NCBI GenBank assembly: GCA_036245805.1
Contig: BTRK01000006.1
Coordinates: 55,793,257-55,857,256 of the forward strand
Reading direction: 5' to 3'
Length of the DNA: 64,000 nt
Origin: Pristionchus mayeri
Taxonomy: Eukaryota; Nematoda; Chromadorea; Rhabditida; Neodiplogasteridae
The notes below the pieces were generated by a model, which saw nothing but the letters and a program-made list of their open reading frames with translations, was not told the origin of the DNA and searched no databases. Shown here one piece after another: positions 37,101-49,300 of the stretch (its first letter is position 1; each line of letters begins with the position of its first letter). A program made the position numbers and the translations under genes.

Positions 37101-39632
37101 ACCGGTAGGCTACCGTATATACTTCGAGAAATGATGCCAGGGCCTCCTCATTCGATATACTCTATCGCCATTCGACCGGTAAATTGTGTAGAAGGTTGCG
37201 TAGAATATCAAGAAGCACTCTTTTAAAATTTCGAACTCTACTCCTGTAACCCCGACAACTCCAGCCATATTGATTTTTCAGCCCATCCCATCCCTGACAT
37301 CTTCTCTTCATCTTCCTGCCGGGCTGGTGAATCTTGCGAATTCGCTCTACAAGCAGCCGCTGTCCAAGAGGATCAGAGATGAGATTCTGAACGATGAGCC
37401 GCACTGCTCAGAATATTGTGAGTTTTCAGCAATTTTCAGCGCATTTTCTATTTTTGCATAAATTCAATCAATTTTAGTGAGAAGACTCACCGAGGCGGGC
37501 CCATGTTCTTCCACCTCCACCTCTTCCTCCTTCGTCATTCCACCCAACGAGTCCACCTCTTCTTTCCTCTCTAAGAACGGACTGACGGCAGTATCCTCGT
37601 TCTCCGAAAGCATCGCCACCTCCAACGCGCCGCCCCTCCCGCCCACCATGTCCACCGGGCTGCCCGGTAAGCATGACCTAATAATGTCATACGAACCAAC
37701 ACTAGACAGAGCCTAAGTTTGAAATGTATGATAAACAAAATAATGTTCCAGGCGCGCTATCCGACTGTCTGGGTGCTTCCCTGCAGGCGAGTCACACCTC
37801 CGCGCCCGCCCTCAACCACTACCCGACGTATCCCACCGGCTTCTTCTCCGCGCTCTGCAATTCCCTCGCGAACTCGCCCGGAAGCCTCTGCTTCCCGCCC
37901 TCGCCCATCCTCACAGCCTCTCCCCTTATCACCTCCTCGCCTCTCATGGTCCAGTCTCCATTGATGGCGACGTCACCGATGATGGCCTCAACCATGACGG
38001 CCGCCTCTCCACTCGCAGCCTCCGCGACGCTGATGGCCCAGTCGCCTCTTATGGCTGCATCGCCCCTGATGGTTGCTTCTCCTCTCGCCACCACCTCGAC
38101 GCTGGCGTCACTGTCCATGTCCGGAATCTCGACGATGACGATGGCCTCGTTCATGGCTCCTGCTCCTCCTCAGAAGGAGAAGACGCCCGAGATCGATGTC
38201 GAGACGCTCTCCATGGACGGGAGAAGCGAGGACAGAAGAGCGAGCGACGATGCCCTGTTCCGCCATCCTGCCACCATCGGAAGACGCCTCTCGCTGTCCG
38301 GCTCCTCCTCCGATATGATCTCCACGCTGAACCTGATGAGCATGAGATCGCCCGATGAGCCGTGCTCCTCGAGAAGAGACGAGCATCTGGCTTCGACCTC
38401 GGCTTCTGTAGCCCAAGCATCGTCGTCGTCGTCATCCCAGACGATCAAGGAAGAACCGCAATCCCCAGCTGTTCACCAGACGACGGTCATCAGAAGCTCG
38501 ACTGATGATGATGAGGTGCAAGAGATTGAGAAGACGGGGAAGAGGAAAAGTACGGAGGAGGACGAAGAGACGCCTGCTGACCCGACGCCGGAAGCGCAGA
38601 TCATGAATCGGATCAGCTATCCGGACGGAACTTTCATCGAGCGGGACAAGGAGAGACCGTGAGTTGTTCATTCATTTCTTAGTTATTCGTAACGCGTATC
38701 CCTTGTGACTAATGGTGTTCAAAAGTTTAGGATACTTCTATGATGTTCATGAGGTAATTGCAGCTTCAACGACGAGCTCTACGGGCTGCTCATCGACGGT
38801 ATCTGGAAGGTCTTCCGCAAGCACGACATCGACCAGGCGACCTTCGTGCTCTACAAGATGATGGTCTTCTTCAATGAGGGTTTGTTATTTTGCATTTTTT
38901 CTGAATTGATATTCAATTCCGCTGAACCTGTGGGCGAATTGAAAGTCTCATGTGTATTTGATCAAATTGCAGTATTTTACCACTTGCCTCACAGAGTACA
39001 TCTCTATTTCAACATCTATGGAATGTATTGATCATTGAGCAATATTCAGAGCTCACTCATCGTCGAGATCGTGGGAATCTGAGCGAGGACGGCATCCAAT
39101 ACGTGACCATGATGAGAGAGAAGATCAACATGCAGCTGCTGGTGCATCTGCAGAGGAAGAGGGGCAAGGACGGGCTGAAGGTCTTCTCCAATCTGCTCCT
39201 GCTTGGATCGACGATAGCGGTAAGCGTTCAACTCGATTAATCCTAGATATTGACCCGATGGAGTGTCCGATGCCACGTCACATCATGCAGTATCTATGTA
39301 ATACAAAGCGAAATTATGAATGGAATAATAATATGGTGTACTCATAGCTGATTTGCCAACAGTAAATAGTGAGGTGTGTCGTGGATTCAGTGGGACAGGG
39401 ATTAGAAAGAATATAATTTTATCAGGAGCAGTGCCATCCGACACATGATGATGCATTCATGGAATAATCGATTATGTTTTTTTTCCAGAGAGTCCGCAAC
39501 GCGCTTCGCAAAATGTTCACGATGACGTCGATCTTCGTGCCGTCGAACGACCTGGTGGACCAGCTGATTCTGAAGGAGGAGGAGAAGGAGGAGTCGCCCT
39601 CCGCTTTCAAACACTTCCATCCGCCACTGTGA
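31109..39632 (+). CDS. Nuclear hormone receptor (HNF4-derived nematode type) with a very large LBD insertion
   Basis: Nineteen exons: 31109-31148, 32825-32943, 33959-34010, 34293-34358, 35094-35155 (or 35161), 35303-35364, 35693-35810, 35862-35977, 36218-36248, 36311-36376, 36518-36646, 36887-36949, 36994-37104, 37282-37417, 37478-37666, 37752-38658, 38764-38879, 39050-39219 and 39489-39632, giving about 898 aa. It is a predicted DNA-binding, ligand-responsive transcription factor. The DBD has finger 1 (Cys24, 27, 41, 44; P-box CNGCKTFF) and finger 2 (Cys60, 66, 76, 79), followed by MDPK and [12 protein letters not shown] as in nematode supplementary receptors. LBD segments flank an insertion at about 309-737: [17 protein letters not shown] lies before it and [19 protein letters not shown] after it. 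The inserted part is Ser/Thr/Pro/Met-rich with repeated SPLM units. Exon 5 to 6 works in frame only with a GC donor. I cannot name the orthologue. Confidence 0.9.
34335..34640 (+). repeat. Degenerate tandem copies of the exon-4 3' end inside the following NHR intron
   Basis: The exon end ATGGACCCGAAAG followed by the donor GTACC is echoed several times downstream: CATGGAACCAGAAGGTACC at about 34412, CATGGACCCAAAGGTC at about 34434 and GTGGACCCAAATGGTTCC at about 34518. A second, longer similarity pairs ACACACAGACACCTATCATT (about 34468) with ACACAGACATCCATCATT (about 34615). Each copy carries a potential splice donor. Confidence 0.7.
36004..36093. repeat. Near-perfect 90-bp palindromic MITE in NHR intron
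   Basis: The left arm GGTACTAGGTCAGATGAGAA pairs with the right arm, whose reverse complement starts GGCACTAGGTCGGAAGAGAA; arms are about 38 bp. The centre GCCTTTGATATATCAAAGGC is a perfect palindrome. A shorter relative is at 10361-10439. It lies wholly within an intron. Confidence 0.85.
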
Positions 39633-40946
39633 TACCACTCTCCATAATAATCACTTCTACCCTTTCTGTCTATCTGACCTTTCATAGACACTGGGATTAG
39701 CACTGTGCTACTGCAGGGCCATTTTTATCTTTTCTATCCTTTCATTAGTGCAAATTAGAGACAATACGTGTTGTTTATCCTTATTTTCCCTGATTCTCTC
39801 CCAATCTCAAACCCGTGCCCGTCCCGTTTTTTTGTCATACTATACTGTCATATTGTTGTTGATGTGAGAGTATTGTGTGAGTATTGTGTTATTCATCTGA
39901 GATCATTGTGCAAAACCCAATACGCGTCCTTAGCCCGAGCCAGTAGAGCATCCAGTCGAATAAGCTTCGAAACTGATGAAGCCGAAAATGTAATCCTAAT
40001 AGTGGGATCTCCTCTGCACCCTGTGACTTTGTTCAGATATCTTTGTTTCAAGCAGATACCAACCTTTTTGTTTCAAGCAGATACCAACAATTACTTCCAA
40101 CATAGTTAGCATCTTTAAAACCAACATCTAATGTTGTATCTATAGGCAACTGTCTTCTTTCGTATTGTATCATTACAACTTCGTCCAAATGCATACCCAA
40201 TCTCTATTTCTCACGATTCGACACTTCCGCACATCTCATTTTCCCTTGTTTTGTTTAAGTTAATTTTCAAAGACACACAATATTGTACCAGTGAACAGGG
40301 TATCTCGTCACTGTCACCTCTCTTCAAACAAATTCGAAAAAGTCCACTACAACCAACAATTTTGCGCTCTCAGTCTGGCCTTTGTGACGCCCCATCGACG
40401 TTAATTACAGTAGAATTACACCCCGGGAGGAAGATTTATTGTATTATCTATCTATCGGTCGTTGTTTCATACTTTCACCATCTTTACTCATGTATATTCA
40501 TTAATCCTAATGTGATAAACACTGTGTACTCTCACTCGGCTAATTCAGAATAGCTCCGGGACTGCTACAAAAAACTTCAAACAAATATAGAGAGCCAGCT
40601 CTCGATTCACTCCCTCTTCCCCCACCGGTAAACTTCCTTGTTATCCCTTTTTCGTGGTAATAAAAATCGATTGGAGCCATTATGGGAATGGTTCAATCAA
40701 TTTACGATATTATCAAAGTCGATAAGAACTGGAAAGAACATCGATTTGAGAACATGACGAACATTAATAGTCGATCAGATAGCATTTCCAATGATGCATG
40801 CAATAAAGTAAATACGTTTATTGGACAACAAGGGAATTGATTTCGCCATTTGACCAAAATAGTACTAGAAATTCGCTGAATTTCAGACGTGTCCCTTGCT
40901 TGATTCTTTGATCCTGCCAATTCGATCTGATTTTCGTTCCATCTAA

Positions 40947-41254
40947 CAAGGAAACGCCGCGAGGGTAGGTTGGAGTTTTTGAACGAGACCTAGCGCGATC
41001 GAAAGAGGATCAAATTATAAGAACTTCTACGTTTTTCATATCTGCTAAACGCCACTGTGGATGTCTGGGCTAGTGGGGAGAGGTGTAAAACCCTCCATTT
41101 CTGAGGCAATGTTCAGAAATTCCACTACCACCCAGACTTCAACAGAGGCGTTTAGCAGATATGAAAAACGTAGAAGTTCTTATAATTTTATCCTCTTTCG
41201 ATCGCGCTAGGTCTCGTCCAAAAACTCCAACTTACCCTCGCGGCCGTTCCTTGT
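40947..41254. repeat. Foldback (long terminal inverted repeat) element, about 308 bp
   Basis: Two arms of about 125 bp are inverted copies with few differences. The outer ends read ACAAGGAAACGCCGCGAGGG at the left and, in reverse complement, ACAAGGAACGGCCGCGAGGG at the right. The inner ends are TCTGCTAAACGCC and its complement, around a loop of about 60-80 bp. It is a non-autonomous element with no ORF. Confidence 0.85.
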
Positions 41255-42304
41255 AAGCACAACTAATTCAATGCAGGAGTGCAACATTTTCAGACTCAAC
41301 ATAGCAGGGAAATTGAGATCAGAATGACCCGAAGAGAGTTAAAAAATTAGCAGTACTCACATGCATGGGCCATGGGTCAGCTTCTTAGTTCTCCCTTTCT
41401 TCACAGATATTTATCGCGTCCCGATCGGCTGGATCCTCCCGAGGATGGTTCGTGTTCTCGGAAATTCAAGTTCTACCCACATCGCCCCTTCCATCGTCTA
41501 CGATCAAGATTACAGTCGAGTTGTGATGAGTGAGAAAGAGCCTCTCGACTTCAAGACCCGGACCCATGTACGGATAACAGCTCCTTGATTTCGAATCCAC
41601 AATACTGGATTCCTACTATGATCGTCCAAACAAGTGACCCATGGCCCATGCAAGGATAACACCTGGGCGTGACACCATAGAGTCCATTCACAGAGGTCAT
41701 GGTGCTCAGGGAATTGAGGGAGCGCGAGACACATTAATCCGGAAATTTGCGCTGTCAAGGCTCCATTCGAGATACTACCACCCACCCTCTAGGTGCACCG
41801 ATTAGATGAAGTTTCTGGAAAATTGACTCTTTCCCAAAATTTTGTGGATAAAATTCCATTCAAACTATTGATCAAATCTTGACAAAGTGTCAATTTCTAA
41901 CATACTTTTTCCATCTCATCAGTCCACGTTTTTTTCTTCTCATTCCTGACAATAAGTTGTACTATTATATCACTGGATATTCCTCCCAATCTAGTGGATA
42001 GAAACATCTCAGATATCGGCGAGATAAGAGAGGCGAAGGTCGCCTCGGGTCGTCCTTCACTCTAGTACTAATCATAATATTGACACCTCCGGAGAGCATA
42101 CAACCCACTCCCTCATAGAGTTCGAGGAACGATGCCAGTCTCTTCATGATATACACTCCCTCACACCTCGACTGGTTTGGATATTATACGGAATGAAGAG
42201 ACGATGCCCCGAATTGCGAACTATGTGGGGACGTCCCTCCTGTTTCTCTTTCTTGCAATGAAGATCCGGAATGCCGATATGGTGTGGAAGCGCGCGTAGA
42301 CCAC

Positions 42305-42311
42305 TATAAAG
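42305..42311 (+). promoter_or_regulatory. Possible TATA box for the GNAT-like gene
   Basis: TATAAAG lies 238 bp upstream of the start codon, in the only plausible promoter interval. A TTGCTTCAG acceptor immediately before the ATG (42543) suggests either a 5' UTR intron or leader trans-splicing. Confidence 0.4.
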
Positions 42312-42548
42312 ACCCGTCCTCCGCCTCTCGCCACTTTCTCCGCCTCCTTTCACTCCGAACAGTGGTCGATCCACCATTAAGTGGGCAGGGGGAAGAGACT
42401 CGCTCTCCCCTCTCATTATCCACTTATACGACGGGGAATAGTTGCTGGACTGTCCCACCGTTTAAGTGGATAATGAACGTTGCTGTTTGTTTGTGTCGTG
42501 ATCTTGTGCCAACTCTTTCCATGTTATCTTTCCGTTGCTTCAGAAGCC

Positions 42549-45484
42549 ATGCTCGCCCAGCCCATCCTCTCCTCCTTCATCGAGAACTCGCTGACGGTGA
42601 AGGTGCTGCCCTCCGGCGTGCTCCCGCTCAACAACAACCCCGGGTACGGTAGTCCTACCGTATCTCCCAACATATCGATATTTTCAGTTTGGTCGAGATC
42701 GCCAACTTCACCACTGCAACTGTTGTGGATCGCGATGGCGAGACTCCCGTCGCTTTCGGCATCATGAGCAAGTGCAACTCCAAGCAGGTTCGTTGTTTCT
42801 CCAGTACACTTCGCTTATTTTCTTCAACATTATTATTTTGCCACAGAAAAAAATCATCGAACACCCTCCAATTCCTTCAGGCTTACTGTATGGTGGGCAA
42901 GGTCGCTGACAGCTACGCCCGCCACTCCGTCATCGTTGTGAAGATTCAGGAGGGCGAGGAGGAGGACAGGAAGAATGCCGTCTTCAAGGTACTTTGAAAG
43001 TCGGATTTTTCCAAGACAACGACTAGATGAAAGGAACTGGGAAAGTCGGCAACCGTTTTCCAACAGCAGAGTTGTACCGGCATAAGCAAATATTTTGTCC
43101 TCGACAACAACTACATCATTTCAGATCGTCGAGGCTACTCCTGGCGCCGTCGACAAGTCGCTCATGCGCCCCTACAACGCCGTCTTCGGCGAGGAAGACA
43201 AGAAGTAAGCACTATGATTGATCACGAAGATGACGTTGACTTTCAGATTCCTGCAAGTGACGCTGGCTGACAGCCTGATCGAGCAGACCGTCGGCACCTT
43301 CAACATGGACATGGAGAAGAACATCACCATCGACATTGTCGGCGCCGAAACGTCAGTATATTCTATATGATTATGTGGTTCTATGAGTGCCAGTTTTGTT
43401 TGATGCTTTCTCGACTTTTGATCCAATATCTGATAGAAATTGCCTCATTTTGAAAACTTGACTCCGTTATTCTTAAACTGTTCGCAAAGCTCTAAATTGT
43501 CGTCTTTTTTCTTCTGAACTTATGTAATTCCAGTGAGAACATGGACATCTGGCGCGATCGCACCGGCTTCGTCGTTGCCGACAACCATCGCTTCGCACAA
43601 TTGACCGTTCCGAAGTGAGTTAGAGTACGGTAGGGGTACTGTATTGATACTGTAATGCATTGACAGAAATTTGATTGTATCGATAATTCGGTAGTACGGT
43701 AGAATTACTGTTAGCCGGGAAGGCACCTGATACGGAATCCATCCACATTTACTCTATCTTAACATCATTATTTCGCTAGTCCAACCTAGAAGACGGGATG
43801 TACTTTTACCATTTTCTGTAATATAGCCACCAGGGGGAGGCTAATCCGGCTTCCTGTTTCGGCTCCCAGTATACTACTGCACTGACCAATCCACTTATGG
43901 AAGATCATCTGAGCGGAAAAGCCGAAAAGGTGCCCGAAAATGGGGTCAGCCACACCTGGGCTCGTGATGTTCCTGTCATGATCTATTGAGATTGGATCAG
44001 TTGCCAGTACTAATCCGGGCACAGAGAAAGATATAGATCGTATCGCGGATATTCCTGAGCGCCCCACGCGGTCGAACTTATCTATTGGGGTTATCGAACA
44101 CCTCGGGGAAGGCTCGGGAAAGAGGGTGATTAGAAGATCAAGTGCGGCGCAGGAAGGATTAATATACATACCACGGGTCAGAAGTGTGATTCCGAACATT
44201 CAAATCATAGCCGGGGGGGGGTGTATCATTTTATAAATAATTATTTGCACTTCACGTCAATGAAGAATTGGAACACACGTGCAGAGTTGTGCAGAGCCCC
44301 GTGCTCGAGATCGAAAATGACCAGTTAAAAATTATGAATGCCCTAAGGCTATCGCTCCTTTACTGCAGGACCAGGCTGCTCGACGTCTTCTCGTCCGACG
44401 CCTCGAAGTGCTCCTCGACGATCTCCACGATCAACAAGGACAACATCGGCGACGTCCTCGACTTCGACGAGACTGTCACCATGTACAACCGATCCGCCTA
44501 CCTCAACTATCTTCTGGGCAACGAGCAGGTAATCTTCAGAATGCTATAGCAAGTCTACGAACTTTTCAATTTTCAAGCCATCATTATAATTGTTCTCATA
44601 TTCATCATTATCCATGTTCTTTTGCTACTCTTAAACTTATTTCCAAACAATGTTTTGTAGATCACCGGCTTCGTCGCTTCATACGGCGCGGGATCCGTTG
44701 CCGGCTACGCCCTCGCCTCCAAGGACCGCATCCTGGCCCTGTACGCCGAGAGCAGCGAGACCGCCTCGTCAGTTTGCGATTCATTTCTGCTACGATAATC
44801 GAGAGATTACTGTAGGCGAAATTGGAATACGGTAGTGTTATTAGTCCAAAGTGGAGCGACCGGATCGCGCTATCGCTAAATCGGATCTCTTGCGCCGGGC
44901 ATCTCCGGGAATTCGCTCTCGTTCCATTGTGGATCGGGCAGGGAGATTGGAATCTTCGAACTGTATTCGAGTCGAGAACAAGCTGGGAAATAAGGATTGG
45001 GAACTATTGTTCGAAATTAGGGTCGCTTTCTCTTCATTCATGAAATCCCCCGGTTGAGACCGTATCGTATATCTAACTCTAAAGATTGTCAACGATTCCA
45101 GGAAGCTCATCACCTCCATCGCTTCGCATAGTGCTTCTGATGAGATTACGTTCTTCGCCAACCTCGGAGTAAACACTTTCATCGACGGACTCCGGGAAAC
45201 CGCCTCGAAGATTGAGCTGGTGAACAAATTAGAATGATATTATTAGGATGGCCTGGTGGCTGGGACATTAGCGTCGGGTTGGATTCCCGGTACGAGCAGA
45301 TCCTTTGCAATGTTACCTAGTGAGTATTATATGAATGGCTAAAAATATTCGAATTTTCGTAGATCCATATTTGATAATGCAAATCATCCCATTCCAGGTG
45401 ACCAGGCTGCACACTCGCACCAGGAACGTCCAGGTCAAGTGGAACAAGGTCATGATCGCCAACATCGGGCTCTCGATCTTCTAA
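42549..45484 (+). CDS. GNAT-like nematode protein, tentatively DUF1248 type
   Basis: Ten exons: 42549-42643, 42688-42787, 42881-42988, 43125-43204, 43247-43351, 43534-43614, 44369-44528, 44661-44767, 45102-45219 and 45398-45484. They total 1041 nt, 346 aa, with all phases consistent. There is no signal peptide. The N-terminal half resembles an acyltransferase-like fold only in general pattern. The C-terminal half (ITGFVASYGAGSVAGYALA, ILALYAESSETASKLI and the end MHTR-like LHTRTRNVQVKWNKV) resembles the second domain of YitH/DUF1248 acetyltransferase-like proteins common in nematodes. This is family recollection, not proof, and no substrate can be proposed. Codon use is strongly biased to C-ending codons (ATC, GTC, AAC, CTC), suggesting high expression. 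The gene is flanked by a TATA-like box and an AATAAA signal at 45640. Confidence 0.75.
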
Positions 45485-45639
45485 ATTACAACCTTCTCCA
45501 AGTTCGAATACCTCCTCGCTCTCAAATCACGGTCATACGAGAAGAGAATCAACTCTGTAAAAACTGGGCATTTGCTGCACAGAATTAATAATGAATTTCG
45601 TGACATTTACCATGTTATTTTTGTCGATACTTGTATGTT

Positions 45640-45645
45640 AATAAA
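45640..45645 (+). terminator. Polyadenylation signal AATAAA of the GNAT-like gene
   Basis: AATAAA occurs 156 bp after the stop codon, followed by a T-rich stretch. The next gene on the right is convergent, so this is the expected 3' end. Confidence 0.55.
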
Positions 45646-46319
45646 TTTTACTGATTTATCGATCCGGCGTAGGGCAATTTACGCACAGAAAACTTCTAAT
45701 CGAACCGGGCTAACGAGATGGACGGAGAGTAACGTGGACAATCGCAAACTGACTTCGATAAATATCAAAACAACTAGTTGTGCATGATGCAAATTACCCC
45801 ATTTGCATTAATCATTCCATTCCATCTTTCATCGTCAGAGCGGTGAATTAGCATCTTGGACAACAAGTTGTTTTGTCATTTCTCAAAGTATAGAAAGGCA
45901 GTTGGACTAGGATGATTATGCGCGAAAGAAAGCGGTAATGCGCGAGCAATCTAGCGATCATCCTGGTCAAGCAGAACGGGTGATAGGAAAGAGACAAGAG
46001 AAAGGCTTGCTAGTGGAATTCAGATGGCATGGTTGGGTGAAATATTTTGGCACGAACCCGCGAGTGAAGTATGAAGGATAAGGATGACATGAGTAAAACT
46101 ACGGCGTCGAAATCGTCAATGAGATACGTCTTAGAACAAGCGAGCGATGGTTGTTAGAAGAGCTGAGAAGAAGAGAGGAAGAGCGAAGGCGGAAGACCTG
46201 CAAACCCTTAGGTTCAGTCTGTTCGTGCTATTTTTTCGAAAAGAAGCTCATCGTACACAAGCAATGACAATATTCACTGAGTATCCACTTTTTCTAAAAT
46301 CAATAAAAAACTTTGTTAA
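45646..46319. other. Convergent 3' intergenic region
   Basis: Nearly 0.7 kb between the 3' ends of the GNAT-like gene (plus) and the ENPP gene (minus). No coding or RNA gene was seen. Confidence 0.5.
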
Positions 46320-49300
46320 TTACGTCTGAGAGCTCGCTCTGTTCTCCCAGTCCTCCTGCAGCATCGGCTCTACCCTCGACCAGGATCCGTTGTTGGGATG
46401 CGCGGCAGGGATGCCAACGATGTTCAGCATCATCTCAAGATTTTTGGTTTACAAATGCAAATACATTGGTGGTTTTATGATTGAATTGGATCAAATATAG
46501 GTTTGTTTCCCACTACTTTCTCTGCATGAAATGCATTCTCGATGCATGCATATTCGAAAATGTTTTTGGCGAAGTTTCGAGAAAGATTCTCAGCATGCAG
46601 CTCACATCCGCTGCCTGATCTACCATCTAGTGTCTGATTTGATAAATTGTTTGAGTGATTGAATGCAGCTTACATTGTACACATCGACCAGCTCGACGGG
46701 CTCGGCAACCTCGCCGACCTTGAATGCTGAAAGAAGAAGAGAGGAATGAGGGAATCGCATCGCAAGGAATGTGATGGGCAGAGGAAAAAGTGGATTGATG
46801 GCATGTCTCGTGTCACCGGAAGAGAGAACATAGAACTTCAACCATCCAAAGAAGTTTTAGTGACTGCTTCGCGAAATTGCTCTTCAGATTCTATGTGAAA
46901 TTCTACTGAGAATCGAAAATAATCACGAGTTCTGTCGCATGATCTGGTAGTGAAACTATTGGGAGAGATCTGTACAATGGGAGAGCTCATAACAGCAGTG
47001 ACACGACTCTCCGCTGTTTACATACCGCCTCGCGAGTTAGAGAAAGCTATGGATTGTGCGAAATGAAGAGGGTCAAAAGATTACTCGCTCATAAACTAAC
47101 CGGGTCCCCTGGCTACGAAGATGCCGAGCATGGACTCGGCCGTGTTGTTCCACCCGTCTCCCATGAACTCCCTCTCACGCTCCGCCTCGCGCTCGGGAAC
47201 GGAGGGTAGCTGGCGCTGAAATTTCGACAGTTTGCTAATAAATCTGTCATGGAAATTATCTTTACTCAGTGGACTTGGCGAAAATATTATTGAGTTTAGC
47301 AATTTCGATTGGCAAAAATGAAAAGAGTGAAGTGTGATTATTTGACTAACAATACTAGTTGTTGATTTACTGTATAATATGGCGCATACAGTAATCTACT
47401 GCCAAGAAAGGAACATACAGTATTCTGAAAAAATACATACTGTAATCACAGTCGTTCCGGGCTTGGTGATGATGACGATGTTGCCGAGGAAGCGACCGTG
47501 AGCGAGATGGAGCGACTCGGGCAGGGCGTTCGAGCGGTAGACCTGGAGTTGTTTCTTTAGACTCTGGCTATTTCCAACAGGCTATCTTCTCCAGCGTCTT
47601 CCTTTCAAATGTAATGACAAATATTTATCCAGCAACCGATTTCCCATGAAATTGAAACAGACAATAAGATTGAACAAGAAATTTCGTAATTCCGGAGAAG
47701 AATTTGTCACTACAGAAAAGTTTAGCTCACCTCCACGGGGCTGACTTCATCCTCGTAATCGCCGCTGTTCTCCCACTGATCGCACACTTTCAGCTCGAAG
47801 AAGACCTGGAAAATAAAATTGAGAAAAATGTTTCGAAAATAGCAGCTTACCGAGTCCTCCGCTCCCTCCTTCGTGTGGATGATGAGCATCGACTTGCTGC
47901 CGACGACGTTGACGATCTGAATCAGAATCCTAACTAATACATAGATATTCACCATCCATATGTCCTATAGATTTGATATTTCCTGCGACAATGGTAAACG
48001 TAAAATAGTATCTATATTATGTCCCGTCTTTTTGCATTGACTCGCGGGAAAACATTGCTCGGCATATGTTCTGAATTGTTTCAATAATGAAACATTATCA
48101 ACCAACGTTTGAGTAGTCCGATAGGCACTCTTCGAGGTAGAACTGCTCCTCCTCAACAATGCGAGCCAACCCGTGATCCGAGAGCACGACGAGATTTGTG
48201 GAATCGAACAACCCGTGCTCCTCCATCTTCTCCTAAAATTTTTTTTAAAAATTTTGCAAGGATGATGAAGTAATCAGCGAAGGGATCTTCTCCTGATAAT
48301 ATTAAGGGATTGATGACGTCATCAACGAAGATCAAAGATCAAAGATTCTAGAGCCCACCTGGAGATCGGTGAGGTGGTCGTCGAACTTGGCCAGTGCCTG
48401 CTCGACCTGGTCCGAACCAGCGCCGAACTGCCGTAGCGCAGTGTCGATGCCGGCATACCGAATGAGGAACAGCTGAGAAATTCGAGTCATTAATGCGCGA
48501 TTTCTAAATAGAAGAACATATATGCCCATCGATGAAATTTCGAGGAATTTGTTCAATATCACGCAGGCGTAATGGGTTATGAAATTGCTAGACTTTGTAT
48601 TTCTACGTCAAATTTTGCGATTATTTGAACATTTGTAACATTTTCCTCATCTGCGAAATTTCCAATTGTCATCCGTGTTTTATTCCGCCGTTTCACAATA
48701 CTTGAAGTACCCATGGTCTGATTACTGAAGATGATTGTTCATACCTGTTTCCTATAGGGTTGGTATCTGCTGATCCTGTTGACCATCTCGTCAAACATGG
48801 CCGGCATCGCATTCGTCTGGTCCGGGTTGAGCAGATCGGTCTTGCGCTCTTGAGGAAGGAGCACGGCAAGATCTCCGAATGGTTGCTCCAAACATTATGT
48901 TTCAGATTTACATTTAATTTTTGACATGGTTTTTGTGAGGTCAGAGTATGCATTTGCTACCATGCCTTTGCTTTCAGTTGAAACAGCTTTTGTCGCGTCA
49001 TTCTGAATCATATCAAGCAGAAAGAAGAGAGTTAATTCTTCCAACCCATGATTTCAAATTTTATAGAAAAATCAATCAATTTGAACCCGTCTCACGATCA
49101 CACTACATACTGAAGCTTGCGTCCATTATTTTCTTTTTCTTTTATGATATCCCTTCAAAATTGCGAGCGAATGCAGTGTACAAATGGCTGCCATTACTCA
49201 TGCTTTTTTGCCCCACTTACATCTGCTGTGACGCCAGAGCGATGTAACCCGAGACTCGACAAGATTTCTCAGATTTACCTGGCAATAACTGAACCAATAG

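Larger units (their letters stand above)
39633..42548. other. Intergenic region between NHR and GNAT-like gene
   Basis: About 2.9 kb. It begins with the NHR 3' UTR; an AATAAA-like signal is present at about 40663. The region also contains a 300-bp foldback repeat (40947-41254) and smaller inverted repeats around GGGCCATGGGTC at 41365 and GACCCATGGCCC at 41635. No supportable coding exon. Confidence 0.55.

Noticed and set aside
45245..45300. tRNA-like block (GCCTGGTGGCTGGGACATTA ... GGTTGGATTCCCGG)
   Set aside because: The B-box has a mismatch, no cloverleaf can be formed, and it lies inside an intron of a spliced gene; perhaps a decayed SINE at most.
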